DNA of 33,621 nucleotides, from the NCBI GenBank assembly GCA_018663865.1, contig JABJPM010000022.1, forward strand, positions 1 through 33,621, in the 5' to 3' direction. The notes beneath the pieces were generated by a model. It ran no database searches, was not told the DNA's origin, and was given only the letters and a program-made list of their open reading frames with translations. The DNA comes from Candidatus Woesearchaeota archaeon. GTDB taxonomy: Archaea; Nanobdellota; Nanobdellia; SCGC-AAA011-G17; PNOQ01. A program made the position numbers and the translations under genes. The stretch's first letter is position 1; each line of letters opens with the position of its first letter. Below, one piece after another: positions 7,135-14,836 of the stretch.

Positions 7135-7919
7135 GAATATTCTTTTTTTACCTTATTTACAAATTTCTTTGGTTTTAATACGCCCAATTCTGAAACAATT
7201 CCTTTAATATTTTTGTTTGGAATTATATCAAATGCTGGATTTTTTATTGTAATATTTTTATTTGCTACATCCCATATTTCCTTTGAATCTCTGTTTTCAA
7301 TTTTCAATTTTTTTGAAGAGTATTTCCAAGAATTTGTTATTATGAATAATGGAGTTTTGTGTTTTTTTGCAAGTTCTGAAATTGCATAACTTCCAATTTT
7401 ATTGTAAACATTCCCTTCCGAATTTATATAATCTGCACCCAGCAGGATTATATTCGAATTCTTTATCGCATCTTCTGCAGCAGAATCAACATAGTGGTTT
7501 ACTTTTATTCCCATTTTTGCAAGTTCATTTGCAGTTTTTCTTCCCTGGTATAAGGGTCGGGTTTCAGTATTATTTACTGAAAATTTTACATTTACTAGCT
7601 TTAATGCCCCAATTACTGTTGAAGAATGGCAATGCGTGAAAATTTTTGAATTTTTTTTGATCAATTTTGATGCAATGTTTTCAACTCGTTTATCCATGTT
7701 TCTTAGATAATTGTATGATATTTTTGGGTTTTCAACTTCTTTTGCATATTTAATTGCATTTTGTAAACATGGTTCTGTTGGCCTTGTTTTAAGAATTAAT
7801 TTTATCGATTTATAATCTGGTTTTAATTGCATTGCTTTTAATCCATTTAGTGCAATGTTTGTTGCGCCTTGGATTTTTAAGGATTTTATGTCTTTTATTA
7901 TCTTATTAAATTCGTCCAT
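7122..7919 (-). CDS. Ribose-1,5-bisphosphate isomerase
   Basis: Converts ribose-1,5-bisphosphate to ribulose-1,5-bisphosphate, linking AMP phosphorylase to RuBisCO. It belongs to the eIF-2B alpha/beta/delta-like fold family. Diagnostic pieces are IQGATNIA (16-23), RPTEP (46-50), THCHSST (95-101, with C97 in the place of the catalytic cysteine), TETRPLYQGR (118-127) and LLGADYI (D163 as catalytic Asp). Length 265 is slightly short, because the N-terminus is trimmed relative to the ~320-residue Thermococcus enzyme. It is the first gene of the HAD-RuBisCO message, with a TATA box at 7941-7950 and no leader. A methylthioribose-1-phosphate isomerase is less likely given the neighbours. Confidence 0.92.
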   Translation of the reverse strand: MDEFNKIIKDIKSLKIQGATNIALNGLKAMQLKPDYKSIKLILKTRPTEPCLQNAIKYAKEVENPKISYNYLRNMDKRVENIASKLIKKNSKIFTHCHSSTVIGALKLVNVKFSVNNTETRPLYQGRKTANELAKMGIKVNHYVDSAAEDAIKNSNIILLGADYINSEGNVYNKIGSYAISELAKKHKTPLFIITNSWKYSSKKLKIENRDSKEIWDVANKNITIKNPAFDIIPNKNIKGIVSELGVLKPKKFVNKVKKEYSWIK

Positions 7920-7940
7920 TAGTTATTTTTTATTTTTTAA

Positions 7941-7950
7941 TTATATAAGG
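7941..7950 (-). promoter_or_regulatory. TATA box for R15P isomerase-HAD-RuBisCO operon
   Basis: On the minus strand CCTTATATAA lies 22-31 nt before the ATG at 7919, inside the 39-bp gap after the UDP-sugar dehydrogenase-like gene. Confidence 0.6.
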
Positions 7951-7958
7951 TTTACCAT

Positions 7959-8813
7959 CTAATCTTCATCTATTATTGATCTTCCTTTCAATTCTTTCCA
8001 ATCTTGATCGGGTCTAACTTCCAAGTTTGTTTTCCAGGCACCTTCTAAAACATTTGGTTCAATGTGTTTTTCTTTTGAAAAATGAATCATTGCTTGCATG
8101 TCTTTCGGGAAGCAACTTCCCCCAAAACCAAATTTCCCATCTGGTCCAGGAACTTGAATATGTGATTTTCCAACTCTTTCGTCTTTTGTGAACCCTTCAA
8201 TTGCCGTTTCCCAATTCACTTCAGATTCATTGGCAATTAATTTCATTTCATTCATAAATGAAACTTTTGTTGCAAGAAAGCAATTATTCATATATTTTAT
8301 AAATTCTGCAGTTTCATAATTTGTTTGAATTACCGGCAGATCATCTCCGAATCTTTCTTTGAACAATTTTGCAATTTTGTTTGTGTGATCTTTATTTCCT
8401 CCTAAAATTACTCTTGATTGATTTATAAAATCTGAATTTGCATTTTTTTCAGTTAAAAATTCTGGATTAAATACTATATTCAAATTGGGAAATGATTTTT
8501 GTATTTCATTTGTTGTTCCAGGGGTCACAGTGGATCTTATTAAAACAATATTATCTTTTCTTTTATTGATTTTATTTATTTCTTCTAGGGCTGAATAAAT
8601 TATATCTAGGTGGATTGATCCATCTTTATTTGATGGTGTTGGGACTGATAAGAAAATATAATCTGATTCATTAATTGTCTCATTTAAACTATGCGTGGAT
8701 TTTGTCTTGTCTTTATCATAAATTCTAATTTCTGCATTCCAACCAGATTTTTCTGAAAATCCATACTCTACTGCCGACCCAACAAACCCTCTCCCAATTA
8801 TCCCTATTTTCAT
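7959..8813 (-). CDS. Short UDP-glucose/GDP-mannose dehydrogenase-like protein
   Basis: A 284-residue NAD-dependent nucleotide-sugar 6-dehydrogenase homologue. N-terminal Rossmann motif GRGFVG (7-12), SVPTPSNKDG (56-65), RSTVTPGTT (93-101), NPEFL (116-120), central-domain K173 and N177 (FIKYMNN), and catalytic C234 in GFGGSCFPKD. The protein ends soon after the central helix, lacking the ~130-residue C-terminal UDP-binding domain of standard ~430-residue enzymes. No frameshifted remainder is seen downstream, because the R15P isomerase promoter follows at once. Short forms of this kind occur in archaea and viruses. It probably supplies a uronic acid for the surface glycan, but substrate and activity are uncertain. 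It has its own leaderless promoter, divergent from the SpoIIM-like gene. Confidence 0.85.
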   Translation of the reverse strand: MKIGIIGRGFVGSAVEYGFSEKSGWNAEIRIYDKDKTKSTHSLNETINESDYIFLSVPTPSNKDGSIHLDIIYSALEEINKINKRKDNIVLIRSTVTPGTTNEIQKSFPNLNIVFNPEFLTEKNANSDFINQSRVILGGNKDHTNKIAKLFKERFGDDLPVIQTNYETAEFIKYMNNCFLATKVSFMNEMKLIANESEVNWETAIEGFTKDERVGKSHIQVPGPDGKFGFGGSCFPKDMQAMIHFSKEKHIEPNVLEGAWKTNLEVRPDQDWKELKGRSIIDED

Positions 8814-8834
8814 TTTATAAAATTAGTGTTGAAT

Positions 8835-8846
8835 CGTTTATATATT
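8835..8846 (-). promoter_or_regulatory. TATA box of UDP-sugar dehydrogenase-like gene
   Basis: On the minus strand AATATATAAACG is centred about 27 nt before the ATG at 8813. Confidence 0.55.
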
Positions 8847-8875
8847 TTATTAAATTGAATTCAATTTACCAAAAA

Positions 8876-8885
8876 GTATATAAAT
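8876..8885 (+). promoter_or_regulatory. TATA box of SpoIIM-like gene
   Basis: GTATATAAAT is centred about 26 nt before the ATG at 8907. This spacing supports that ATG over the in-frame TTG at 8886. Confidence 0.6.
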
Positions 8886-8906
8886 TTGAGAGCAAGTTTT
8901 TTAATT

Positions 8907-9746
8907 ATGACTTTAGAATCAATCATTAGTCCATTTAGTGCAGTAGATAAGCCAGGCCATATGTTCTTTACAGGAATTATTTATGCTAGTTTGGCAGTTT
9001 TGCTTAGTAATTGGGTTTTCAAAGATTCTGAAAGTTTAATAATGGTTTTTTTGACTGTTTTGGCAGCTGTGCCAATAATGTATACTACCATGAAAATGGA
9101 GGAAAATGTTACAGTCAAATTAAAGGATGAAATCTCTATTTTGAAAAGGCATGCGAAGGTCATTAAATATCTTACTTGCCTATTCTTGGGATTTGTAGTC
9201 GCATATACTTTCTGGTTTGTTGTTTTGCCATGGGAAATAACCGAACCTTTGTTTTCTACACAAATACATACCATTCAAGGGATTAATGGTAAATTAACTG
9301 GAGATGCAATTTCTGGTGCATCAATTAGTCAAGGAAGTGTTTTCTTTAAAATATTTTTGAATAATTTTAAGGTTTTATTGTTTGCATTGTTTTTTTCATT
9401 TTTTTATGGGGCGGGAGCAATATTCATTTTAACTTGGAATGCTTCTGTAATCGCTGCGGCAGCAGGAGGGTTTATTCAAAAAGCAGTTTTGGCTGGAACC
9501 CATATGGCTGGTGCTGTGCCTTTAGCATTTTTGAGGTATGCTATTCATGGTATCCCCGAAATAGTTGCTTATTTTGTCGCAGGGTTGGCAGGAGGCATAA
9601 TTTCTGTAGCAATGATTAATGGTGATTTAGAGGGGGACAAGTATCGTAAGATAGTGTTGGATGTTGTGGATCTTTGTTTAATCGCACTTGTTATTTTGAT
9701 AATCGCGGCGTTGTTAGAAGTGTTTGTTACGCCAGTGTTTTTTTAG
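8907..9746 (+). CDS. SpoIIM/DUF95-family membrane protein
   Basis: A 279-residue multi-pass membrane protein of the stage II sporulation protein M family (PF01944). Family hallmarks are LLFALFFSFFYGAGAIFILTWNASVIAAA in the third hydrophobic block (given here in part: GAGAIF, WNASVIAAA) and GIPEIVAYFVAGLAGG near the C-terminus. In bacteria SpoIIM works in engulfment; archaeal members are of unknown role, often linked to the envelope. I place the start at the ATG at 8907 because the TATA box then sits at leaderless distance. It stands before the flippase gene, which has its own promoter. Confidence 0.85.
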   Translation: MTLESIISPFSAVDKPGHMFFTGIIYASLAVLLSNWVFKDSESLIMVFLTVLAAVPIMYTTMKMEENVTVKLKDEISILKRHAKVIKYLTCLFLGFVVAYTFWFVVLPWEITEPLFSTQIHTIQGINGKLTGDAISGASISQGSVFFKIFLNNFKVLLFALFFSFFYGAGAIFILTWNASVIAAAAGGFIQKAVLAGTHMAGAVPLAFLRYAIHGIPEIVAYFVAGLAGGIISVAMINGDLEGDKYRKIVLDVVDLCLIALVILIIAALLEVFVTPVFF

Positions 9747-9760
9747 ATTGGATTTTAATA

Positions 9761-9771
9761 AGGTTTATAAG
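9761..9771 (+). promoter_or_regulatory. TATA box of flippase gene
   Basis: AGGTTTATAAG lies about 26 nt before the ATG at 9793. Confidence 0.55.
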
Positions 9772-9792
9772 TTGAAATTTTGAGATTAATTC

Positions 9793-11277
9793 ATGTCTAG
9801 AGAAAGAAAATTATTATTTGATGCCTCATTGGTTTTTGTAATGGGGCTTTTGGCGGCCATCTTCGGCTATTTAATTAGGGTTATCCTTTCTAGACAACTT
9901 TCCCTTGAAGAGTTTGGTTTATTTTATGCAGTATTCACGTTTGTAAGTTTTTTTATTGTTTTTAGAGATTTTGGACTTGGTCAGGCTTTAGCTAAATTTA
10001 TCCCCCAATTTTTGGTAAAAAAAGAATATGGTAAAATTAAAGCATCTATTAAATTTGCTTTTTTTATAAATTTATTTATGGGCATGATTTTTGCTACATT
10101 TTTCATAATATTTTCTGATTATTTGGCAATAAATTATTTTAAAAATGAATTGGCAAAATCACTATTAATAATATTATCTGCATATTTTGTCCTATATGCA
10201 ATTTATAGGCTTATTATTTTAATTTTTTTAGGTTTTCAAAAAAGTAAAATATATTCTCTAAATTTATTTTTTATAAATTTTTTTGTCTTTATAGGAATTC
10301 TTATTTTCAAAAAATTTGGAGTGTTAAATCCTGCAATTTCCTATTTATTTGCTGGATTAATGGGGATTATTTTTGGTTTCATTTTATTATTTAAATCTTT
10401 TTCATATTTTAAATATGTTGAAAATAATTCATATGAATTAAAACTTAAATTGTTTTACTATGGATTTCCGATTTTGCTTGCTTCCATTGGCGCGACATTC
10501 ATTGGACAAATTGATACCCTATTATTAATCAAATTTAGGACACTTCCGGAGGTCGGAATCTATAATGTTGTTTTGCCAACAGCCATGCTTTTGATAACGT
10601 TTGGAAGTGCACTAGCAATGGCGATGCTACCCTTTGTTTCAGAGTATTGGGAAAAGAAAAAATTTAAAGAATTATCAAATATTCTTTTAGATATTTATAA
10701 AAAATCATTCATTATAATTGCGCCAATTGGGCTAACTTTATTTATTTTTTCTGATCTTATTCTTAAAGTTTTATTTGGCGAATCTTTCATTTCCGGTTCG
10801 ATTGCACTTAAAATATTATGCATTGGTTCCATATTTTTTTCTGTTGCTGTAATTAATAATAATGTTCTCGCTGCGATTGGTAAACCAAAAGAAGTAACAA
10901 AACTTATTTTATTTGCAGCATTACTTAATTTAATTATTAATTTAATTTTGATTCCCCAATATGGGATTATTGGTGCAGCATTGGCAACTAGCGCATCTTA
11001 TTTTGTTGTTTTGATATTATCTACGTATTTAGTCAATCAATCTGTTAAACTAAAAATTCCAATTTTAGATTGGATTAAAATATTTTTTGCTGGAGTGGCA
11101 TTTACATTATTAGTTAATTTATTTAAAAATATTTTAGAAATGAATGTTTTATTAGAAACTACTGTTGTTTTAATCATTGGATTAATTGGTTATTTTTTAA
11201 TTTTAAAAATTATTGGGATTGATGTTTTTGGTTTATTTAGATTAATGCGACCTGATTTTATAAATCACAAGATATAA
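9793..11277 (+). CDS. Oligosaccharide flippase (Wzx/MATE-like)
   Basis: A 494-residue protein with about 12-14 transmembrane helices, of the polysaccharide-transporter branch of the MOP exporter superfamily. The N-terminus shows a helix followed by LSRQLSLEEFGLFYAVFTFVS, with the R-x-L-x-x-x-E-F/Y-G motif typical of Wzx-type flippases. A central RTLPEVGIYNVVLP and a late GKPKEVTKLILFAALLN-type repeat also fit the family. It probably moves lipid-linked glycan across the membrane for AglB or for polymerisation. Its own leaderless promoter is seen. About 100 bp of AT-rich DNA separate it from the cyclitol-type operon on the same strand. Confidence 0.9.
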   Translation: MSRERKLLFDASLVFVMGLLAAIFGYLIRVILSRQLSLEEFGLFYAVFTFVSFFIVFRDFGLGQALAKFIPQFLVKKEYGKIKASIKFAFFINLFMGMIFATFFIIFSDYLAINYFKNELAKSLLIILSAYFVLYAIYRLIILIFLGFQKSKIYSLNLFFINFFVFIGILIFKKFGVLNPAISYLFAGLMGIIFGFILLFKSFSYFKYVENNSYELKLKLFYYGFPILLASIGATFIGQIDTLLLIKFRTLPEVGIYNVVLPTAMLLITFGSALAMAMLPFVSEYWEKKKFKELSNILLDIYKKSFIIIAPIGLTLFIFSDLILKVLFGESFISGSIALKILCIGSIFFSVAVINNNVLAAIGKPKEVTKLILFAALLNLIINLILIPQYGIIGAALATSASYFVVLILSTYLVNQSVKLKIPILDWIKIFFAGVAFTLLVNLFKNILEMNVLLETTVVLIIGLIGYFLILKIIGIDVFGLFRLMRPDFINHKI

Positions 11278-11378
11278 AAAAGCAAATTAACACTATTTTA
11301 TATTGATAATTTTGAAACTAATATCATTTTTATCAATTATGCATGAATATCTAACAAAATTTTGGTAAGGTTTAATAT

Positions 11379-12332
11379 ATGAAAATAAAAGAATTCAAAG
11401 GCGGTTCTTTGAGTAGTACTGCCCTGCACGAAGAAGACGGCAAATTATTTGTCAGAAAAGAAATTTCAATAATCAAAAATAGGGAATATGGTTTCCAAAG
11501 ATGGTATTCTCAACTCAAAAGAATTCAAAGATATAATGTCTTATTTCCAGGGTCATATCCTGAAATATTAGATTTTGGGATAAAGGGGGATCGTGCATTT
11601 ATGGATATTGAATATATCGAATCTGCCGACTCCGGAATAGAATTTTTAAAAAAAGTAAAAACATTTGATGAAGTAAAACTTTTTTTTAATGAATTGATAT
11701 CAGTCATGGATAAAATTCACGAAACAAAAATAAAATCCTCTAAAAACCCCATTAAATTATATTTTCAGGAAGAAGTAAAACAAAAAATAATTGATTGTAA
11801 ATCAAACTTATTTTTAAACCATTACAAAAAACAAAAAATTGTTTTTAACAATATCACCATAGATGCCCTTTCAACACAATTAAATGAATATGGGAAAATG
11901 TTCGAATCATTCTATACAAACCCTATTGAAACATTTTCTCATGGAAATTTAACATTAGAAAATTTAGTATACAATCCAGATACAAATAAAATCACGCTTA
12001 TTGATGTTTATGAAGAAAATATCATAGATTCAAAATATGCTGATTATTCCCAGATATTACAATCTTGCAATTCTAATTATGAGCTATACAATGAATCAGA
12101 TAATCCAGATTTAATTTCTATTCCTTTTGGATTGAAAAGTTTTAAAAAATTATTCAATGAATATTTAAACAATCAATTGTCGAAGGAGGAATTAATATTT
12201 ACAAAATTGTTGGAAATTTCACAATTTATTAGAATGTTGCCCTTTAAAGATGAGATTGCTCCAAAAAAAACTATCTTCTTTTATAATTTGGCATCATATC
12301 GCCTACACGAATTGATTGGTGAGTTAAAATGA
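11379..12332 (+). CDS. APH-fold kinase-like protein
   Basis: A 317-residue protein with aminoglycoside-phosphotransferase/protein-kinase-like features: K27 in LFVRKEI (beta-3 lysine), then SHGNLTLENLVY at 187-198 (catalytic-loop equivalent, H188-G189-N190 and N195) and LIDV (metal-binding D209 equivalent). The catalytic Asp of the usual HGDxxxxN motif is Asn here, so activity may be altered or lost. It is first of five tightly packed genes; its stop overlaps the start of the cyclase gene as ATGA. Given the neighbours, a cyclitol or sugar kinase is the simplest guess. A regulatory pseudokinase is the alternative. The promoter is unclear; GTAAGG lies about 9 nt before the ATG. Confidence 0.7.
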   Translation: MKIKEFKGGSLSSTALHEEDGKLFVRKEISIIKNREYGFQRWYSQLKRIQRYNVLFPGSYPEILDFGIKGDRAFMDIEYIESADSGIEFLKKVKTFDEVKLFFNELISVMDKIHETKIKSSKNPIKLYFQEEVKQKIIDCKSNLFLNHYKKQKIVFNNITIDALSTQLNEYGKMFESFYTNPIETFSHGNLTLENLVYNPDTNKITLIDVYEENIIDSKYADYSQILQSCNSNYELYNESDNPDLISIPFGLKSFKKLFNEYLNNQLSKEELIFTKLLEISQFIRMLPFKDEIAPKKTIFFYNLASYRLHELIGELK

Positions 12333-13456
12333 ATGAATGGAATATTAATACTAGCCTTCCGATCGATTATACAATAAAAATTTCTAATGATCTTTTTTCG
12401 GTCAATAATAATGATTTACTTCAAACTGGAGAAAAAAAAGAAAACATGCGTAGATTGATAGTCATCGATAAAAACGTATATGAATTATATTCTAAAAAAA
12501 TTTTAAATTATTTTAATCATTATGATGTTAAATGTTCTATTGTTTTATTGGAGGGTGGCGAACAAAATAAAAATTTAGATGCTTTGATGTATTTGTTGAG
12601 CGAAATTGAAAAATTTGGATTGCTGAGGCGAGGAGAACCAATAATAGCAATTGGAGGGGGAGTTGTTTTGGATATCGTCGGCCAAGCCGCGAGCATGTTT
12701 AGAAGGGGGGTGCCCTACATACGTATTCCAACAACACTACTGGGAATTGTTGATGTGAGTGTTGCTGCAAAAACAGGAATAAATTTTTTAGAACGTAGGA
12801 ATAGGATTGGGTCCTATTATCCTCCGATTGCAGTCTATTTAGATAAAATTTTCATAAAAACTCAAAACTCTCTTGAAATTTCTTCTGGAATGGGAGAAAT
12901 ATTAAAAATGGCAATTGTTAAAGATAATAAATTATTTGAACTTTTGGAAACTTATGGCGAAGAATTATTAGAAACAAAATTCCAACATGAAATATCCGAT
13001 GAAGTAATTGAAAGATCAATAATTGGCATGATTGAAGAATTGGAAATCAATTTATGGGAAAAAAATTTAAAACGTTTGGTCGATTTTGGACATTCGTTTA
13101 GTCCGATTATCGAAATGAGGTCAATTAATACTGAGAATCCTTTAACGCATGGTCAAGCGGTAACTTTGGATGTATTATATTCTTGTTTAATTTCAAAATC
13201 TAGGGGTATGTTATCTTCTGAAGAAGTTAAACGGATATTTGCAACAACTAAAAGGTTAAAGTTACCCCTTTATCATCCTCTTTTTGGCAACTCAATTTTA
13301 TTAAAAGAATCTTTATCAGATACTATGAAACATAGGAATGGAAAACAAAATTTACCCATCCCCGTAAGAATCGGAAAATCAATATTCATTAATGATTTTA
13401 AATATGAAGAGCTTATTCAGATATGCGAACAACTAAAAGAAAAAAATGAAAAATAA
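12329..13456 (+). CDS. Sugar-phosphate cyclase, C7-cyclitol synthase-like
   Basis: A 375-residue member of the dehydroquinate synthase superfamily. NAD-binding GGG is at 109-111, then PTTLLG (134-139), KTGINF (148-153) and NRIGSYYPP (158-166). Zinc ligands are E190, H255 and H274. Instead of the dehydroquinate synthase LNxGHTxGHA motif it has VDFGHSFSP (251-259), plus EELEINLWE (236-244), HPLFGN and HRNGKQNLPIP (335-345). From memory of the family these mark sedoheptulose-7-phosphate cyclases (EEVS/DDGS/EVS) rather than aroB. The predicted product is a C7 cyclitol such as 2-epi-5-epi-valiolone. It lies in an operon with SDR, kinase-like and nucleotidyltransferase genes. Exact subtype and substrate are unproved. 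Confidence 0.85.
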   Translation: MNEWNINTSLPIDYTIKISNDLFSVNNNDLLQTGEKKENMRRLIVIDKNVYELYSKKILNYFNHYDVKCSIVLLEGGEQNKNLDALMYLLSEIEKFGLLRRGEPIIAIGGGVVLDIVGQAASMFRRGVPYIRIPTTLLGIVDVSVAAKTGINFLERRNRIGSYYPPIAVYLDKIFIKTQNSLEISSGMGEILKMAIVKDNKLFELLETYGEELLETKFQHEISDEVIERSIIGMIEELEINLWEKNLKRLVDFGHSFSPIIEMRSINTENPLTHGQAVTLDVLYSCLISKSRGMLSSEEVKRIFATTKRLKLPLYHPLFGNSILLKESLSDTMKHRNGKQNLPIPVRIGKSIFINDFKYEELIQICEQLKEKNEK

Positions 13457-14123
13457 AATAATAGTAATCACGGGCAGTAGCAGCGGATTGGGATCAACGT
13501 TAGTGAAAGATTTGTGTGTTAAACATCAAGTAATAGGGTTATCAAGGAATAACAATGAATTTAATGAACAATTAAGTAATTTTAAATATATTAAAACAGA
13601 TATAAGCAATTCTATGGATGTGAAAAATGCATTTGAACAAATAAATTATCAATTTGGAAAAATAGATATTTTAATTAATAATGCGGGAATATTCATCACA
13701 AAATCATTTGACAAATGTGAAGTTAAAGAAATAGATGATATAATTGATACAAATTTAAAGGGGCCCCTATACTGTATTTTAGAAACATTGAAAATAATGA
13801 AAGCTGGTCGCATAATTAATATCAGTTCAGTATCCGGAAATAACGCAATTGCTGATCAAACAATTTATTCTGCTTCGAAGTTTGGTCTGAATGGATTTTC
13901 AGATGCATTGGGCCAGGAAGTCCAAAATAAAAAAATAAATATTACTACCATTTGCCCAGGGGGAATGGATACTCCCCTTTGGAATGAAAAAAATCCCTAT
14001 GTTGGAAATGGAAAAATTTTAAATACTAGTGAGGTTAGTGAATTAATACAATATGTAATAAAATTACCAGATCATATTGTATTAAAAAAAATAACATTAT
14101 TTCCGAAAAATGAATGGCATTAA
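13446..14123 (+). CDS. Short-chain dehydrogenase/reductase
   Basis: A 225-residue classical SDR. Cofactor loop TGSSSGLG is at 9-16, NNAG at 78-81, structural N103, catalytic S128 (ISSVSG), Y141 and K145 (YSASK), and a PGG-M-T cofactor motif (CPGGMDTPLW). The R34 after the second strand (GLSRNN) suggests an NADP preference. Its start overlaps the cyclase by 11 bp and its end overlaps the nucleotidyltransferase by 14 bp. In this operon it could reduce the keto group of the cyclase product (valiolone to valiol type step) before activation. That role is inferred from context only. Confidence 0.88.
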   Translation: MKNKIIVITGSSSGLGSTLVKDLCVKHQVIGLSRNNNEFNEQLSNFKYIKTDISNSMDVKNAFEQINYQFGKIDILINNAGIFITKSFDKCEVKEIDDIIDTNLKGPLYCILETLKIMKAGRIINISSVSGNNAIADQTIYSASKFGLNGFSDALGQEVQNKKINITTICPGGMDTPLWNEKNPYVGNGKILNTSEVSELIQYVIKLPDHIVLKKITLFPKNEWH

Positions 14124-14832
14124 ATTAAATTTGATTCTCACAATGGCTGGCACTTATGCTAGATTTACCAAGGAGGGATATAAAATACCAAAATATTTAC
14201 TCCCATGGGGATCAACAACAATTATTACAGAACTTCTTAATGAGTTTACAAAAACAAATATAATTGATAATATTTTTTTAATTGCTAATAGGGAGGATAT
14301 GGATTATGCTCCCCATCTACAAAAAACATTAAAACATTTTAATATCCCCAAAGAAAATTTGGTCTATATTGATACCACTGCTGGACAAGCCGAAACTGCA
14401 GCAATTGCAATAAAAAAATTTAAAACAAAATTAAAAGACGATCCTTTTCTGATTCATAATATTGATACCTTATTGTATAATCGAGATTTTAATCAAATTA
14501 AAAAAAGTTTAGAAAAAAATGATGGATACATAGATATTTTTGAATCTAGTAATCCGGCATATTGTTATTTATTATCTAATGATGCAAATGAAGTTTATGA
14601 AATTGCTGAAAAAATTTTAATTTCTGATATGGCATCATCTGGGCTATATGGATTTACAAATTCAAAAATATTTTTGGACAATTTTGATAATGAAATTTTT
14701 ATTAGTGAGATATATAAAAAAATAATTAAATCTGGGAAAATTTTATCTGGAATATTGTATGATGAATCCTCCACAGTTGTTTTGGGAACTCCCGTTGAAT
14801 ATGTTAATAAAACAAATTTATTAATTAAATAA
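14110..14832 (+). CDS. Sugar/cyclitol-phosphate nucleotidyltransferase-like
   Basis: A 240-residue GT-A-fold nucleotidyltransferase. The signature is LTMAGTYARF (10-19, the G-x-G-x-R loop, here GTYAR), IPKYLLPWG (26-34, PK lysine), AGQAET (91-96, nucleobase-recognising GQ) and NIDT at 117-120 (metal-binding acidic motif). It probably forms an NDP-activated sugar or cyclitol from the 1-phosphate. The second residue of the consensus GxGxR is replaced by T-Y, a departure from RmlA/GlmU-type enzymes. It overlaps the SDR gene and lies 4 bp before the glycosyltransferase-like gene, as expected of an activation-then-transfer pathway. Confidence 0.83.
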   Translation: MNGIKLNLILTMAGTYARFTKEGYKIPKYLLPWGSTTIITELLNEFTKTNIIDNIFLIANREDMDYAPHLQKTLKHFNIPKENLVYIDTTAGQAETAAIAIKKFKTKLKDDPFLIHNIDTLLYNRDFNQIKKSLEKNDGYIDIFESSNPAYCYLLSNDANEVYEIAEKILISDMASSGLYGFTNSKIFLDNFDNEIFISEIYKKIIKSGKILSGILYDESSTVVLGTPVEYVNKTNLLIK

Positions 14833-14836
14833 TAAA

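Noticed and set aside
8886-8909. TTG at 8886 as start of the SpoIIM-like gene
   Set aside because: It would place the start within or next to the TATA box; the ATG at 8907 has correct leaderless spacing.
12329-13456. Ordinary 3-dehydroquinate synthase (aroB) of the shikimate pathway
   Set aside because: The LNxGHTxGHA motif is replaced by VDFGHSFSP, and the C-terminal HRNGKQNLPIP matches C7-cyclitol synthases. No other shikimate genes are nearby.
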